From Oscillospiraceae bacterium (GTDB lineage: Bacteria > Bacillota > Clostridia > Oscillospirales > Ruminococcaceae): a DNA stretch of 48,847 nt. Positions 16,547 through 24,379 of this stretch are shown one piece after another. The notes under the pieces are model-generated. The model made no database searches. It saw nothing but the letters and a program-made list of their open reading frames with translations, and was not told where the DNA came from. Numbering within the stretch: position 1 is the stretch's first letter; every line of letters starts with the position of its first letter. Position numbers and translations under genes: made by a program. The stretch lies in assembly GCA_900768995.1 (NCBI GenBank), contig CAAGEZ010000018.1:1-48847 (forward strand), given 5' to 3'.

Positions 16547-17059
16547 TTACGGATTCTTAACAGCAGTTGCGAGAACAACTCCACCGGTCTCAGAAGACTT
16601 TGCAGTAGCCTCATCAGGATAACCGCCGATGTAGCTATCAGTAGTAGTCTTGCCCCAAGCAGTCTTATCAGGAGTACCAGCAGAAGAAATAATAACTGTT
16701 GCAACACCTGCGGAAGCGGACTCAGAACCCATAAGAGCCTGAAGAGCAGTTGTTAAATCAGCAGATGTAGGAGTAGCTGTAGGAGCTGTAACTGTTGTAG
16801 CAGCACCAGATGCACGCTGAAGAGACTGGCTAGCAATGCCACAGCCAGAAGTCATGGGGAAACCAGCAACTTCGCACTTGGTAGCGTATGTAGCAGAGTT
16901 TGTGTAAGCAAGCTTAGCGTTGGAGTTAGCTGTAGAAAGCTTGGAATCACCAACATAACCGATCATAGAGGGAACGAGGATAGCTGCGAGAACACCGATG
17001 ATAGCGATAACAACGATGAGCTCGATAAGGGTGAAGCCCTTCATCTTTGAATTTCTCAT
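16547..17059 (-). CDS. pilA: Type IV pilin, probable major subunit (PilA)
   Basis: 170 residues. The class III signal MRNSKMKG is followed by FTLIELIVVIAIIGVLAAIL, with cleavage expected after Gly8, Phe at +1 and Glu at +5. PilD (21417) would cut and methylate it before PilB-driven assembly. The mature C-terminal part is rich in Thr, Ser and Ala (AATTVTAPTATPTSADLTTA), a possible O-glycosylation zone, and has two cysteines (KCEVAG; SGCGIAS) that could form a loop. Short length and an excellent AGGAGG ribosome site suggest the major subunit. It is second in a two-pilin operon resembling the pilA1-pilA2 pair of R. albus. Confidence 0.93.
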   Translation of the reverse strand: MRNSKMKGFTLIELIVVIAIIGVLAAILVPSMIGYVGDSKLSTANSNAKLAYTNSATYATKCEVAGFPMTSGCGIASQSLQRASGAATTVTAPTATPTSADLTTALQALMGSESASAGVATVIISSAGTPDKTAWGKTTTDSYIGGYPDEATAKSSETGGVVLATAVKNP

Positions 17060-17134
17060 TAGAAATTCCTCCTTTTAAATAAATAATTTTTTGATTTATA
17101 AGCTACAGAGTCTAAGTCGCTCTGAAGTTATACA

Positions 17135-17836
17135 TTAGTGAACAGGAACAGGGAACTGACCTGTGTACATATGGGGTGCTTCTGAGGAATCCGGATGAAT
17201 AAAATCCGATTCCTGAGACTGCTTTGCATTTGTTCCTCCGATATTGAACTCATAAAGATAAAGTCTGTCATCGCAGGAAGTATCTGAATGCTGTCCGCCG
17301 TTTGTGCCGATAAGCTTTACAGCATCGCTGCATTCGGTAGTAGTCTTATAATAGTCGTTGTAAACTGCATAAGCTACTGTAAATGTGCTTGGATAGAAAG
17401 CAACTGCCCAAGAACCTTTGAAGCTTGATTCAAGCCTTGACTCAATGCCGTCAGCAATAGGATACTTGGTTTTTGAGTCAACCGTTGTCTGAACGTAATC
17501 GCTCTTGATTCCATAAGAATCAACCACGGAAGTTTTGTTCTTGTCGTAGTTTCCACTGTCGTAGCCCTGCTCAGTTGTAACAAGGATCCAGCAAAGCTTT
17601 GGTGTTCCGTCCATAATATCTGACGCCCTAACACCCTTTACCTGCTCGCTCACAAGATAATCCTGAGCCGCCATATAGACCTGCTGTGCCTGACTGTTTG
17701 CGGACTGAATGTGGTTTGTCCTTATGTAGTCCGATATGCTCGGTATAAGGATCGCTGACAGCACCGCAAGTATCGCAATAACGATTATCAGCTCAAGCAG
17801 GGTGAAGCCTTTCAGCTTCCGCCTTGATTTGTTCAT
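17135..17836 (-). CDS. Type IV prepilin, second pilin of the pair
   Basis: 233 residues from the ATG at 17836, with GGAGGGTG upstream. The leader MNKSRRKLKG precedes FTLLELIIVIAILAVLSAIL, with Gly-Phe cleavage and Glu at +5. The head domain is larger than in the following pilin and has Cys residues in TTECSDA and TSCDD, which may form a disulfide. It ends with MYTGQFPVPVH. It is first in the operon, directly downstream of a consensus promoter with an 80-base leader. Whether it or the 170-residue pilin dominates the fibre cannot be told from sequence. Confidence 0.93.
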   Translation of the reverse strand: MNKSRRKLKGFTLLELIIVIAILAVLSAILIPSISDYIRTNHIQSANSQAQQVYMAAQDYLVSEQVKGVRASDIMDGTPKLCWILVTTEQGYDSGNYDKNKTSVVDSYGIKSDYVQTTVDSKTKYPIADGIESRLESSFKGSWAVAFYPSTFTVAYAVYNDYYKTTTECSDAVKLIGTNGGQHSDTSCDDRLYLYEFNIGGTNAKQSQESDFIHPDSSEAPHMYTGQFPVPVH

Positions 17837-17925
17837 TGGACACCCTCCGTTCATTTGGCAGATACCAATGTAAGTCTTAGGTGAGGATTTCTTTTCGTTT
17901 TCCTCTCTCCCTTGACTGTAATTAC

Positions 17926-17954
17926 ATTATAATCTATCTGCGGGTAAATGTCAA
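17926..17954 (-). promoter_or_regulatory. Perfect consensus SigA promoter of the pilin operon
   Basis: On the minus strand TTGACA (17949-17954), exactly 17 bases, then TATAAT (17926-17931): full consensus. The leader to the first pilin ATG is about 80 bases and purine-rich. It suggests strong constitutive transcription or dependence on repression or post-transcriptional control. The 18000-18372 stretch upstream contains several inverted repeats and no gene. Confidence 0.85.
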
Positions 17955-18077
17955 TAGTTTTCTGATAATTTTTCCTCTAATTTTGTGAATTTGTGGATTA
18001 GGTCACGTAATCGTTTCAAAACAGCAATTAAACAAGCAAGTTGCACAAAATTTATGTTCCAAAAACTCTCAAATCAC

Positions 18078-18212
18078 TGATTTTTATAGTTTTTCATAAT
18101 GTGATATTTAATATGAAATATATTTTGCACATCGAGTTAAACCTTATTGCCCGCTTTGTACATTTTTATTTCACAATCACTGTAATAATCCTATGAAAAA
18201 CTATAAAAATCA
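18078..18212. repeat. 135-bp element bounded by 21-bp perfect inverted repeats
   Basis: Bases 18078-18098 and 18192-18212 are perfect reverse complements over 21 bp, enclosing 93 AT-rich bases with no open frame. CAC flanks both ends directly (18075-18077 and 18213-18215), which could be a 3-bp target duplication. This resembles a miniature inverted-repeat element, although it could be a long regulatory hairpin upstream of the pilin promoter. Confidence 0.6.
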
Positions 18213-18240
18213 CACATTATTGCATATTTTTACACTATAC

Positions 18241-18271
18241 AAAAATCAGTTGGTAAAATACACTGATTTTT
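18241..18271. repeat. Hairpin of 10 bp in the pilT-pilin gap
   Basis: AAAAATCAGT (18241-18250) pairs with ACTGATTTTT (18262-18271). The right arm, preceded by CAC, repeats the motif CACTGATTTTT found at 18075-18085, so it appears related to the neighbouring 135-bp inverted repeat. Confidence 0.55.
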
Positions 18272-18309
18272 CTATATATGTTGCCCGATACAAGGGAAAA
18301 AGTGTACAA

Positions 18310-18355
18310 TTTTACACTGTCAAAGGGGGAAGCTCCCGCCTCCAACAGTGTAAAA
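18310..18355. terminator. Hairpin after pilT, probable end of the pilB-pilT operon
   Basis: TTTTACACTGT (18310-18320) and ACAGTGTAAAA (18345-18355) form an 11-bp perfect stem starting 17 bases beyond the pilT stop. A small GC-rich hairpin (GGGGGAAGCTCCC) sits inside. Termination is likely but the U-tract is interrupted. The compact nested shape also resembles a dispersed palindromic repeat. Confidence 0.5.
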
Positions 18356-18372
18356 AGTGCAATTTTTGTATA

Positions 18373-19479
18373 TCAGTTTGCTGCCTTGAGGTAACGCTCG
18401 AATTCGGCGATATCGAGGCTCTTTTCTCTTGCGTGCATCTCGGTGATGACACGCTCCTTGACCATACGTGCAAGCTCCTGATCGAGGCAGACCATTCCGT
18501 CCTTCTTACCTGTCTGGATAGCGGTCTGGATAAGGTGTACCTTGTTATCACGGATCATAGCCTTGATAGAGTCGGTGGCGTTGAGTATCTCGAGAGCCGC
18601 AACTCGGCCTGTGCCGTCAGCCTTGGGGATAAGGGTCTGGGCGATGATACCTACGAGAACCGTTGCAAGCTGTGTTCTGATCTGGTTCTGCTGATGAGCA
18701 GGGAATGCGTCGATGATACGGTTGATGGTATCGGAAGCAGATGTGGTATGAAGTGTACTCATAACCAGATGTCCTGTTTCAGCGGCGGTTACGGCAGCTG
18801 TAATGGTTTCGTAGTCACGCATCTCTCCTACGAGGATAACGTCGGGGTCTTCACGGAGAGCGGCACGGAGTGAGAGGGCGAAGGATTCAACATCGTCGCC
18901 GACCTCACGCTGATTTATCATACATCTCTTATGCTCGTGAATGTACTCGATAGGGTCCTCAACAGTGATGACGTGGGCACTGCGGTTGCAGTTAACGAAG
19001 TCGATCATAGCCGCAAGGGTGGTTGATTTACCTGAACCTGTAGGACCTGTTACAAGGATAAGTCCTCTGGGACGCATAGCGAAGTCGCCCAGGATAGGAG
19101 GAAGATCGAGGTCCTCAAGAGTAGGGATATCGTTTCTCAGCAGACGGATAGCGACTGCAACATCGCCTCTCTGATGATAAACGTTGACTCTGTGACGGTA
19201 GCCTCTCTTGGTAACGTATGAGAAGTCGGTATCGATCCTGTTTTTGATATTCTCGATATTTCTTCCGCCTGTCATCTGCTCAACGATCTTCATAATAGCG
19301 CCGTCGGTCATCTCAGGGTAGGAACTGAGCTTGCGCAAAGTACCGTGGAGACGGACGATAGGCGAGATCTTTGTTGTGAAGTGAACATCGGAACAGCCGA
19401 GAACACGGGCTTCATCAAGGATCTTGTCAATGTTGATGACAACTCTTTCCGCAGGCTTTTTTTCGATATCAATATCCAT
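18373..19479 (-). CDS. pilT: Type IV pilus retraction ATPase PilT
   Basis: 368 residues from the ATG at 19479, with GGAGG upstream. Walker A GPTGSGKST is at 145-153. Further on are the Asp box (VEDPIEYIHEHK), Walker B (DVILVGEMRD), His box (MSTLHT) and SIKAMIRDNK in the position of the AIRNLIRE motif. It is a hexameric ATPase at the inner membrane face that disassembles the pilus and produces twitching. It sits 51 bases after pilB, in the usual pilB-pilT order. A second PilT is at 1922-2995. Confidence 0.95.
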   Translation of the reverse strand: MDIDIEKKPAERVVINIDKILDEARVLGCSDVHFTTKISPIVRLHGTLRKLSSYPEMTDGAIMKIVEQMTGGRNIENIKNRIDTDFSYVTKRGYRHRVNVYHQRGDVAVAIRLLRNDIPTLEDLDLPPILGDFAMRPRGLILVTGPTGSGKSTTLAAMIDFVNCNRSAHVITVEDPIEYIHEHKRCMINQREVGDDVESFALSLRAALREDPDVILVGEMRDYETITAAVTAAETGHLVMSTLHTTSASDTINRIIDAFPAHQQNQIRTQLATVLVGIIAQTLIPKADGTGRVAALEILNATDSIKAMIRDNKVHLIQTAIQTGKKDGMVCLDQELARMVKERVITEMHAREKSLDIAEFERYLKAAN

Positions 19480-19530
19480 TTTATCCTCCAATCTGCCGCT
19501 GGGCGGCAAATAAAATAAATTTTAGTAAAA

Positions 19531-21222
19531 TTAAACGGCAAATGTGAGCTTTACCAGCTCGTCCATAGTAGTTCTTCCCATTTCAACAAGCTCTGCAACG
19601 TTGTCACGGAGGAGCTTGCAGCCTTCTTCCCTTGCCAGCTGGGAGATAGCGTCGGTCTTTCCGTCAGCGGCGATAAGTGAGGACATTGTGGGTGTGCAGA
19701 GAAGAATCTCGTGGATAGCGGTACGTCCTGTGTAGCCTGTGTTGTTGCACTTGGGACAGCCGCAGGCATCATATATTGTAGTGGACTCGGAAATTCCGAG
19801 AAGCTCGTTTTCCTCTGCTGTGGAAACTCTGGGGGTCTTGCACTCATCGCAGACTACCTTACAAAGTCTCTGAGCAACGATACCGATAAGAGATGTGGCA
19901 ACCATATAAGGCGCAACGCCCATATCCACCAGACGGGTGATTGTGGAAGCAGCATCGTTTGTATGAAGTGTGGAGAGCACCATATGACCTGTGATAGCGG
20001 CTCTGATAGCAATCTCGGCTGTTTCCTGGTCACGCATTTCTCCGACCATTACGATATCGGGGTCCTGACGGAGGATAGAACGGAGGGCAGCGGCAAAGGT
20101 CATACCTGCCTTTGCATTAACCTGACACTGGTTGATGCCTTCGATGTTCTTCTCGACAGGGTCTTCGACGGTAATAACGTTAACGTTAGGCTTAGCAAGC
20201 TCACCGAGAGCAGCATAAAGGGTGGTTGTTTTACCGGAACCTGTAGGACCTGTTACCAGCATAACTCCCTGGGGAACCTTGATAAGTCTGGAAAATCTGT
20301 CGTAATTGTAGTCGGTCATACCGAGGTCTGTGATCTTACGCACACCAACATCGCCTGTGGCAAGGATACGGATAACGCACTTCTCGCCGTTAACGGTGGG
20401 AAGGTTAGATACACGGACATCAAGGGTAGTTCCGTCAACGACCTGAGTGAAACGGCCGTCCTGAGGAACTCTCTTCTCGGCGATGTTCATTCCGCTGATG
20501 ATCTTGATACGTGTGATAAGCGAGTTATGTACAACGTTTGAAACGTTCATAAGCTCGATAAGGTCGCCGTTTACACGGATACGGATACGTGTGTAGGTCT
20601 TGAACGGCTCGATATGGATATCCGTTGCGTCCGCACGGAAGGAGTTCTCAACGATAGTGGTACAGAGCTTAACGATAGGAGCGTTATCGACTCTCTCTGC
20701 GATCTCCGCAGCAGTTTCATCGATCTCATCATCGCCCTTGAACTGATCCTCAACGGAGCTGATAACGTTGCCCACGTTGGCGTTGGAGTATATCTTACCG
20801 ATAGCCTTTGTGATTGCCGCCTTTGTTGCCAGCACGGGCACAACGTCCATACCTGTTGTAACCTTGATATCCTCGAAGATATAGAAGTTAACGGGGTCAT
20901 AGGAGGCAACTGTGAGACGCTTACCTGTTATCTTGATAGCGATAATGGTGTGCTTTCTTGCGAGTGCCTCGGGTATCTTCTTTACCGCTTCCACATCAAT
21001 AACGAACTCGGGGTCGTCAAGATCCACGAATGTCAGATTATTTTTCCTTGCCAGGACCTGACCGAACTGAACATCGGTCACATAGCCAAGCTCAACAACA
21101 TAGTCGCCGAAAAATTTTCCGGGGGTGTTGTCGTTCTTTTTGGCATCGAGGGTAGCCTGGAGCTGCTCTTCGGTAATTATTCCCTCGTTCACCATATACT
21201 GGCCAATAGGAATATTCTTCAT
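19531..21222 (-). CDS. pilB: Type IV pilus extension ATPase PilB
   Basis: 563 residues. The first about 150 residues form an MshEN/T2SSE-N type domain (IGQYMVNEGIITEEQL; FFGDYVVELGYV) of the kind that binds cyclic di-GMP in several PilB/MshE proteins. The ATPase core has Walker A GPTGSGKTT at 325-333, the Asp box VEDPVEKNIEG, Walker B IVMVGEMRDQET and His box LSTLHTNDA. A tetra-cysteine zinc element follows (CDECKTP; CGCPKCNNTGYTGR). It drives pilin polymerisation together with PilC. It is the first gene of the minus operon pilB-pilT, divergent from pilD. AAGGAG precedes the start. Confidence 0.96.
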   Translation of the reverse strand: MKNIPIGQYMVNEGIITEEQLQATLDAKKNDNTPGKFFGDYVVELGYVTDVQFGQVLARKNNLTFVDLDDPEFVIDVEAVKKIPEALARKHTIIAIKITGKRLTVASYDPVNFYIFEDIKVTTGMDVVPVLATKAAITKAIGKIYSNANVGNVISSVEDQFKGDDEIDETAAEIAERVDNAPIVKLCTTIVENSFRADATDIHIEPFKTYTRIRIRVNGDLIELMNVSNVVHNSLITRIKIISGMNIAEKRVPQDGRFTQVVDGTTLDVRVSNLPTVNGEKCVIRILATGDVGVRKITDLGMTDYNYDRFSRLIKVPQGVMLVTGPTGSGKTTTLYAALGELAKPNVNVITVEDPVEKNIEGINQCQVNAKAGMTFAAALRSILRQDPDIVMVGEMRDQETAEIAIRAAITGHMVLSTLHTNDAASTITRLVDMGVAPYMVATSLIGIVAQRLCKVVCDECKTPRVSTAEENELLGISESTTIYDACGCPKCNNTGYTGRTAIHEILLCTPTMSSLIAADGKTDAISQLAREEGCKLLRDNVAELVEMGRTTMDELVKLTFAV

Positions 21223-21322
21223 AAGTGTTTAAACTCCTTCTCCGCAGACGAGTGATATGATCCGTTCGCCCTTCTGCGGGAAAAGCGTCGGAATATATTT
21301 TTGCGGAAAACCGCATTTTAGC

Positions 21323-21351
21323 TTGAAAAAGCAGGGCAACTGTGATAATAT
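21323..21351 (+). promoter_or_regulatory. Promoter of pilD
   Basis: TTGAAA (21323-21328), a 17-base spacer and TAATAT (21346-21351) with a TG at 21343-21344 forming an extended -10. It lies 65 bases before the pilD ATG. An overlapping minus-strand promoter for pilB is likely in the same 194-base gap but I could not pick a convincing one. Confidence 0.5.
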
Positions 21352-21416
21352 AATAAGTAGCATTGCCGCTTTCGGCGGACAGTACGAATTTTCACATTAA
21401 AAGGAGACTGATAATA

Positions 21417-22418
21417 ATGAGCAGCCTGAGCCTTGAGACCCTGGAAACCATAATGACAGTCATCACCTATGTTTTCGTGTTCCTTTTCGGAATATGCATA
21501 GGCAGCTTTCTGAATGTCTGTATCTACAGACTTCCGAAAGGTGAATCCCTCATCACCAACAATTCCCACTGTATGACCTGCGGAACACAGATAAAGCGTT
21601 ATGACCTTATCCCCGTGTTCAGCTGGCTGATACTCAGAGGAAGATGCCGTGCCTGCGGAGCTAAGATAACTCCCCGATATATGATAATCGAGCTTATGAC
21701 CGGCATTGTTTTTCTCGGAGTATTTATGCGCTACGATTTTCTGACATATGGGCTTTATCCCGTAATGCTCTGCCTGTTCCTGTCGGGACTGATAGTTCTC
21801 TGCTTTCAGGACATCGACACTCAGGAGATGTGTGTTTCCGTTCTGATATATACTATCATAATTGCGGCAGCGACCCACGTTCTGAGCTTCATAAAAGGCT
21901 CTCACGGATATCTGCTCACATTTCCCGAAATTGACCTTAAAAGCGGCATCATCGGAATGCTTTGCGTAAGCGTTCCCCTGCTCATAATCGGCTTTGTGAT
22001 AACTCCGCTGTTCTACAACGCCTTTGTGGACGAGGACAGAAGAGAGCTTCGTGGTATAAAAGCCAATCTGAAGAGTACAGCTCAGAGCGACAGAAATTAT
22101 TCCGTGCTCGTTTCCAAAAAGGAAGCTCTTGAAGCCAGAATAAAGGAACAGCCCCCTGTTTACGGCTTCGGAATGGGAGATGTGGTGCTTATGGCAGCGG
22201 GAGGACTTATGCTTGGAGTAAAAGCCACAGTGACCGCCGCACTCATCGCAATCGTAACGGGTGCTGTTTACGGAATAATACTTAAATCCGTAAAGAAGAA
22301 TAAAGACGATTCAAATGCATTTGCATTCGGACCTTTCCTTATTGTGGGACTTGCAGTTGGTGCTTTCTTTGGTGGGAGCCTGATAGATATGTACCTTTCA
22401 AGGCTCCATATAATGTAA
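21417..22418 (+). CDS. pilD: Prepilin peptidase/N-methyltransferase PilD
   Basis: 333 residues from the ATG at 21417, with AAGGAG (21401-21406) upstream. The N-terminal domain has GSFLNVCIYRLP and the zinc tetrad CMTCG/CRACG. Catalytic aspartates are in FQDIDT (about 132) and GMGD (255). It cleaves prepilin leaders after Gly and methylates the new N-terminus, in the membrane. The two aspartates are about 120 residues apart, against about 64 in Pseudomonas PilD. The extra part is a charged segment at about 203-247 (DEDRRELRGIKANLK) predicted as a soluble loop. It is transcribed divergently from pilB. Confidence 0.95.
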   Translation: MSSLSLETLETIMTVITYVFVFLFGICIGSFLNVCIYRLPKGESLITNNSHCMTCGTQIKRYDLIPVFSWLILRGRCRACGAKITPRYMIIELMTGIVFLGVFMRYDFLTYGLYPVMLCLFLSGLIVLCFQDIDTQEMCVSVLIYTIIIAAATHVLSFIKGSHGYLLTFPEIDLKSGIIGMLCVSVPLLIIGFVITPLFYNAFVDEDRRELRGIKANLKSTAQSDRNYSVLVSKKEALEARIKEQPPVYGFGMGDVVLMAAGGLMLGVKATVTAALIAIVTGAVYGIILKSVKKNKDDSNAFAFGPFLIVGLAVGAFFGGSLIDMYLSRLHIM

Positions 22419-22428
22419 ATTAAGTTTA

Positions 22429-22467
22429 AAAAACGACCCGTGCCGTGCGTGGCACGGGCCATTTTTT
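22429..22467. terminator. Bidirectional terminator between pilD and the pilC operon
   Basis: CCCGTGCC (22437-22444) pairs with GGCACGGG (22451-22458) with a six-base loop, an A run before and a T run after. It ends both convergent transcripts. Confidence 0.92.
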
Positions 22468-22476
22468 ATAGCTGCA

Positions 22477-23919
22477 TCAAAGCTTGATGCCGTAGGTCTT
22501 TTCGAGGTAGGATATCTGGGAATCATTCAGTACGAATGATTCACCCTCATTCTTCCAGCCTGCTCCCATATCGTCGGAGAATACCCACCAGTTTTTGCCG
22601 ACTGTGAATGTGTAAACAATCTGTCCGTCAGCATTTTTTGAAATTGTAAATGAACCTTCATTGAAACCGTTCTTGTCAGTGGTTGTGATAGTAACGGAAC
22701 CATCAGAATTCTGTTTTGCTCCGGTAACGCCAACAACGCCGTTGCCGCCGTTTATGCCATTGCTGAGTGTAACATCTCCCACTGTAACGGGTGATGTTGT
22801 GCTGCCTGTAGTTCCGCCTGAGCTTCCGCCTGAATCACCGCCGCTTGTTCCGCCGGAATCACCGCCGGAAACTGAGCCGCCTGAGATGCTTCCCGAAGCA
22901 GTTCCGCCTGAGCTTCCGCCGCTTGAGTTTCCACCTGAATTACCGCCGGAGTTTTCTCCGGAAGGCTTATTGTTGTTTCCGCCGGAAGGCTTGCTGCTGC
23001 TGCCGCCTGATGTGGAGCCGCCGATGGTAGAACCGTCCATTGTGGGGCAGTTTGCGTTTCCGCCGGGAGCACCAGTGCCCGTAACTCCGTTGTTTGTTAC
23101 ATAATCGGGATTGGTCTTGTCATAAGTGCTGTAGGTGTAAACGAAGTAGATAACATCACCTGCTGTTCTTGTAACAGTTGCAGGCTGGCTTGTGTTCAGC
23201 GATGAACCAACTGTATCGGTGGATTTAAAGCAGGCAAAAGCAAATGCGTCAGTATCATCTGTCATACATCTGAGCTCGTAAGTTCCCTTTGTGGGAGTGC
23301 CTGATGTGGAGCTGAATTTGCCGTTCTTGTTGGGAGTGTAGTAGTAATCACTGTCGATCGAAAGGCAAAGGCTACCTCCGCAGATCCTTGCATCAAGGTA
23401 ATAATCGCCCTGTGCGTAATATGCATCACCGAATACCAGATACTGGTTCTTGGTTCCGTCAGAGCTGAGGTTTGCGTAAGAAAAATCAAGTGAAGTAGGT
23501 TTTCCTTCAGTCTTGCTTATCACTCTTCCTGTGAAGCTCTGATTTTTGTAGCTGTATGCATTTGAACCGTCAAATGCGATAACTCTGATCTTGTTTTTGT
23601 TTGCAGTGCCCTGAGGAGTGTTGCTGTAGTCGATCTGCACACCCTGATAATCAGCGGGAGCAAGGGCGATGAATTTCTGAACAGCCTGATCAGCCGTTCC
23701 GCCCTGAATTATTGCCAGGTTGGACGCATATCGGAGGTTTTCTCCGATATATGTCACGATAGCGTTTTCAACATTTCGCTGATTGTTCAGTACTGATGCA
23801 TTTGCCGCCGTGCTTGAAAGAGGCTCGACCATTCTTACAACGCCTGCCATAAGGATACCGAAAACGGCAATTGCAACGATCAGCTCAACAAGAGTGAAGG
23901 CTTTGAATTTTTTCATCAT
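22477..23919 (-). CDS. Minor pilin with Gly/Ser-rich linker and C-terminal domain
   Basis: 480 residues from the ATG at 23919, with GGAGGTG five bases upstream. The prepilin signal is MMKKFKA followed by FTLVELIVAIAVFGILMAG, with Glu at +5 but Ala at -1 where Gly is usual. Cleavage by PilD is still plausible because the -1 site tolerates Ala poorly but measurably in known systems. Residues about 40-285 form the pilin head. About 295-375 is an almost pure Gly/Ser linker with KPSG repeats. The last about 100 residues are a separate small domain (DGSVTITTTDKNG; WWVFSDDMGAGW). Last gene of the pilC operon. A displayed binding domain on a flexible tether is inferred. Confidence 0.88.
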   Translation of the reverse strand: MMKKFKAFTLVELIVAIAVFGILMAGVVRMVEPLSSTAANASVLNNQRNVENAIVTYIGENLRYASNLAIIQGGTADQAVQKFIALAPADYQGVQIDYSNTPQGTANKNKIRVIAFDGSNAYSYKNQSFTGRVISKTEGKPTSLDFSYANLSSDGTKNQYLVFGDAYYAQGDYYLDARICGGSLCLSIDSDYYYTPNKNGKFSSTSGTPTKGTYELRCMTDDTDAFAFACFKSTDTVGSSLNTSQPATVTRTAGDVIYFVYTYSTYDKTNPDYVTNNGVTGTGAPGGNANCPTMDGSTIGGSTSGGSSSKPSGGNNNKPSGENSGGNSGGNSSGGSSGGTASGSISGGSVSGGDSGGTSGGDSGGSSGGTTGSTTSPVTVGDVTLSNGINGGNGVVGVTGAKQNSDGSVTITTTDKNGFNEGSFTISKNADGQIVYTFTVGKNWWVFSDDMGAGWKNEGESFVLNDSQISYLEKTYGIKL

Positions 23920-23933
23920 TTCGGCACCTCCGA

Positions 23934-24362
23934 TCACTTGTGGAAGTACAGATAACGTGAATCTGTACCGCCCTGTGCGTTGTCAGCTGTGCTTCCCGAA
24001 CCCTGCCCTGCTCCTGTGGGGAGCTGGTTTCCCTGCATATCAAAAGGACTTACAACATAAACGGAAACTTCCTCGTTGATAGTTCTCTTGACGGTCGTGG
24101 AATCGGGGTATTTAACGTTAAAAGTAAGAGTTTTTGCTTCCTGTATCTTCTTGGCCTTTACGTCATCGGTTTTTCCCTCAGCAGTTGAAGGGTTCTCAGC
24201 ATCTGCCATCTGGCGGCCGATGCTGTTGTACCTTGTGTAGTTCTCACGGGTGACGCTTACGAGCTGAGTGTAGGCCTGAACAAGCAGGAGCGAGGAAATT
24301 GCCAGAATGAACATAGCAATGATACATTCAATGAGAGTAAATCCTCTAAGTTTTCTTTTCAT
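23934..24362 (-). CDS. Minor pilin, PilV/GspI-like
   Basis: 142 residues. The second in-frame ATG (24362) is preferred because AGGAGG lies seven bases before it and only one base before the first ATG. The signal is MKRKLRG, then FTLIECIIAMFILAISSLLL, with Gly-Phe cleavage and Glu at +5. The short head ends in a low-complexity Gly/Ser stretch and RYLYFHK. Minor pilins of this kind prime fibre assembly at the tip. The stop lies 14 bases before the start of the next gene, which shares its strand. Confidence 0.9.
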   Translation of the reverse strand: MKRKLRGFTLIECIIAMFILAISSLLLVQAYTQLVSVTRENYTRYNSIGRQMADAENPSTAEGKTDDVKAKKIQEAKTLTFNVKYPDSTTVKRTINEEVSVYVVSPFDMQGNQLPTGAGQGSGSTADNAQGGTDSRYLYFHK

Positions 24363-24379
24363 ACTCATTCCTCCTAAGA

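Noticed and set aside
18310..18355. A riboswitch or small RNA in the pilT-pilin gap
   Set aside because: The hairpin lies at the 3' end of pilT transcription and no promoter or conserved riboswitch core is visible.
19711..21255. Two long plus-strand frames (276 and 213 codons) opposite pilB
   Set aside because: Shadows of pilB. They lack ribosome sites and carry no domains.
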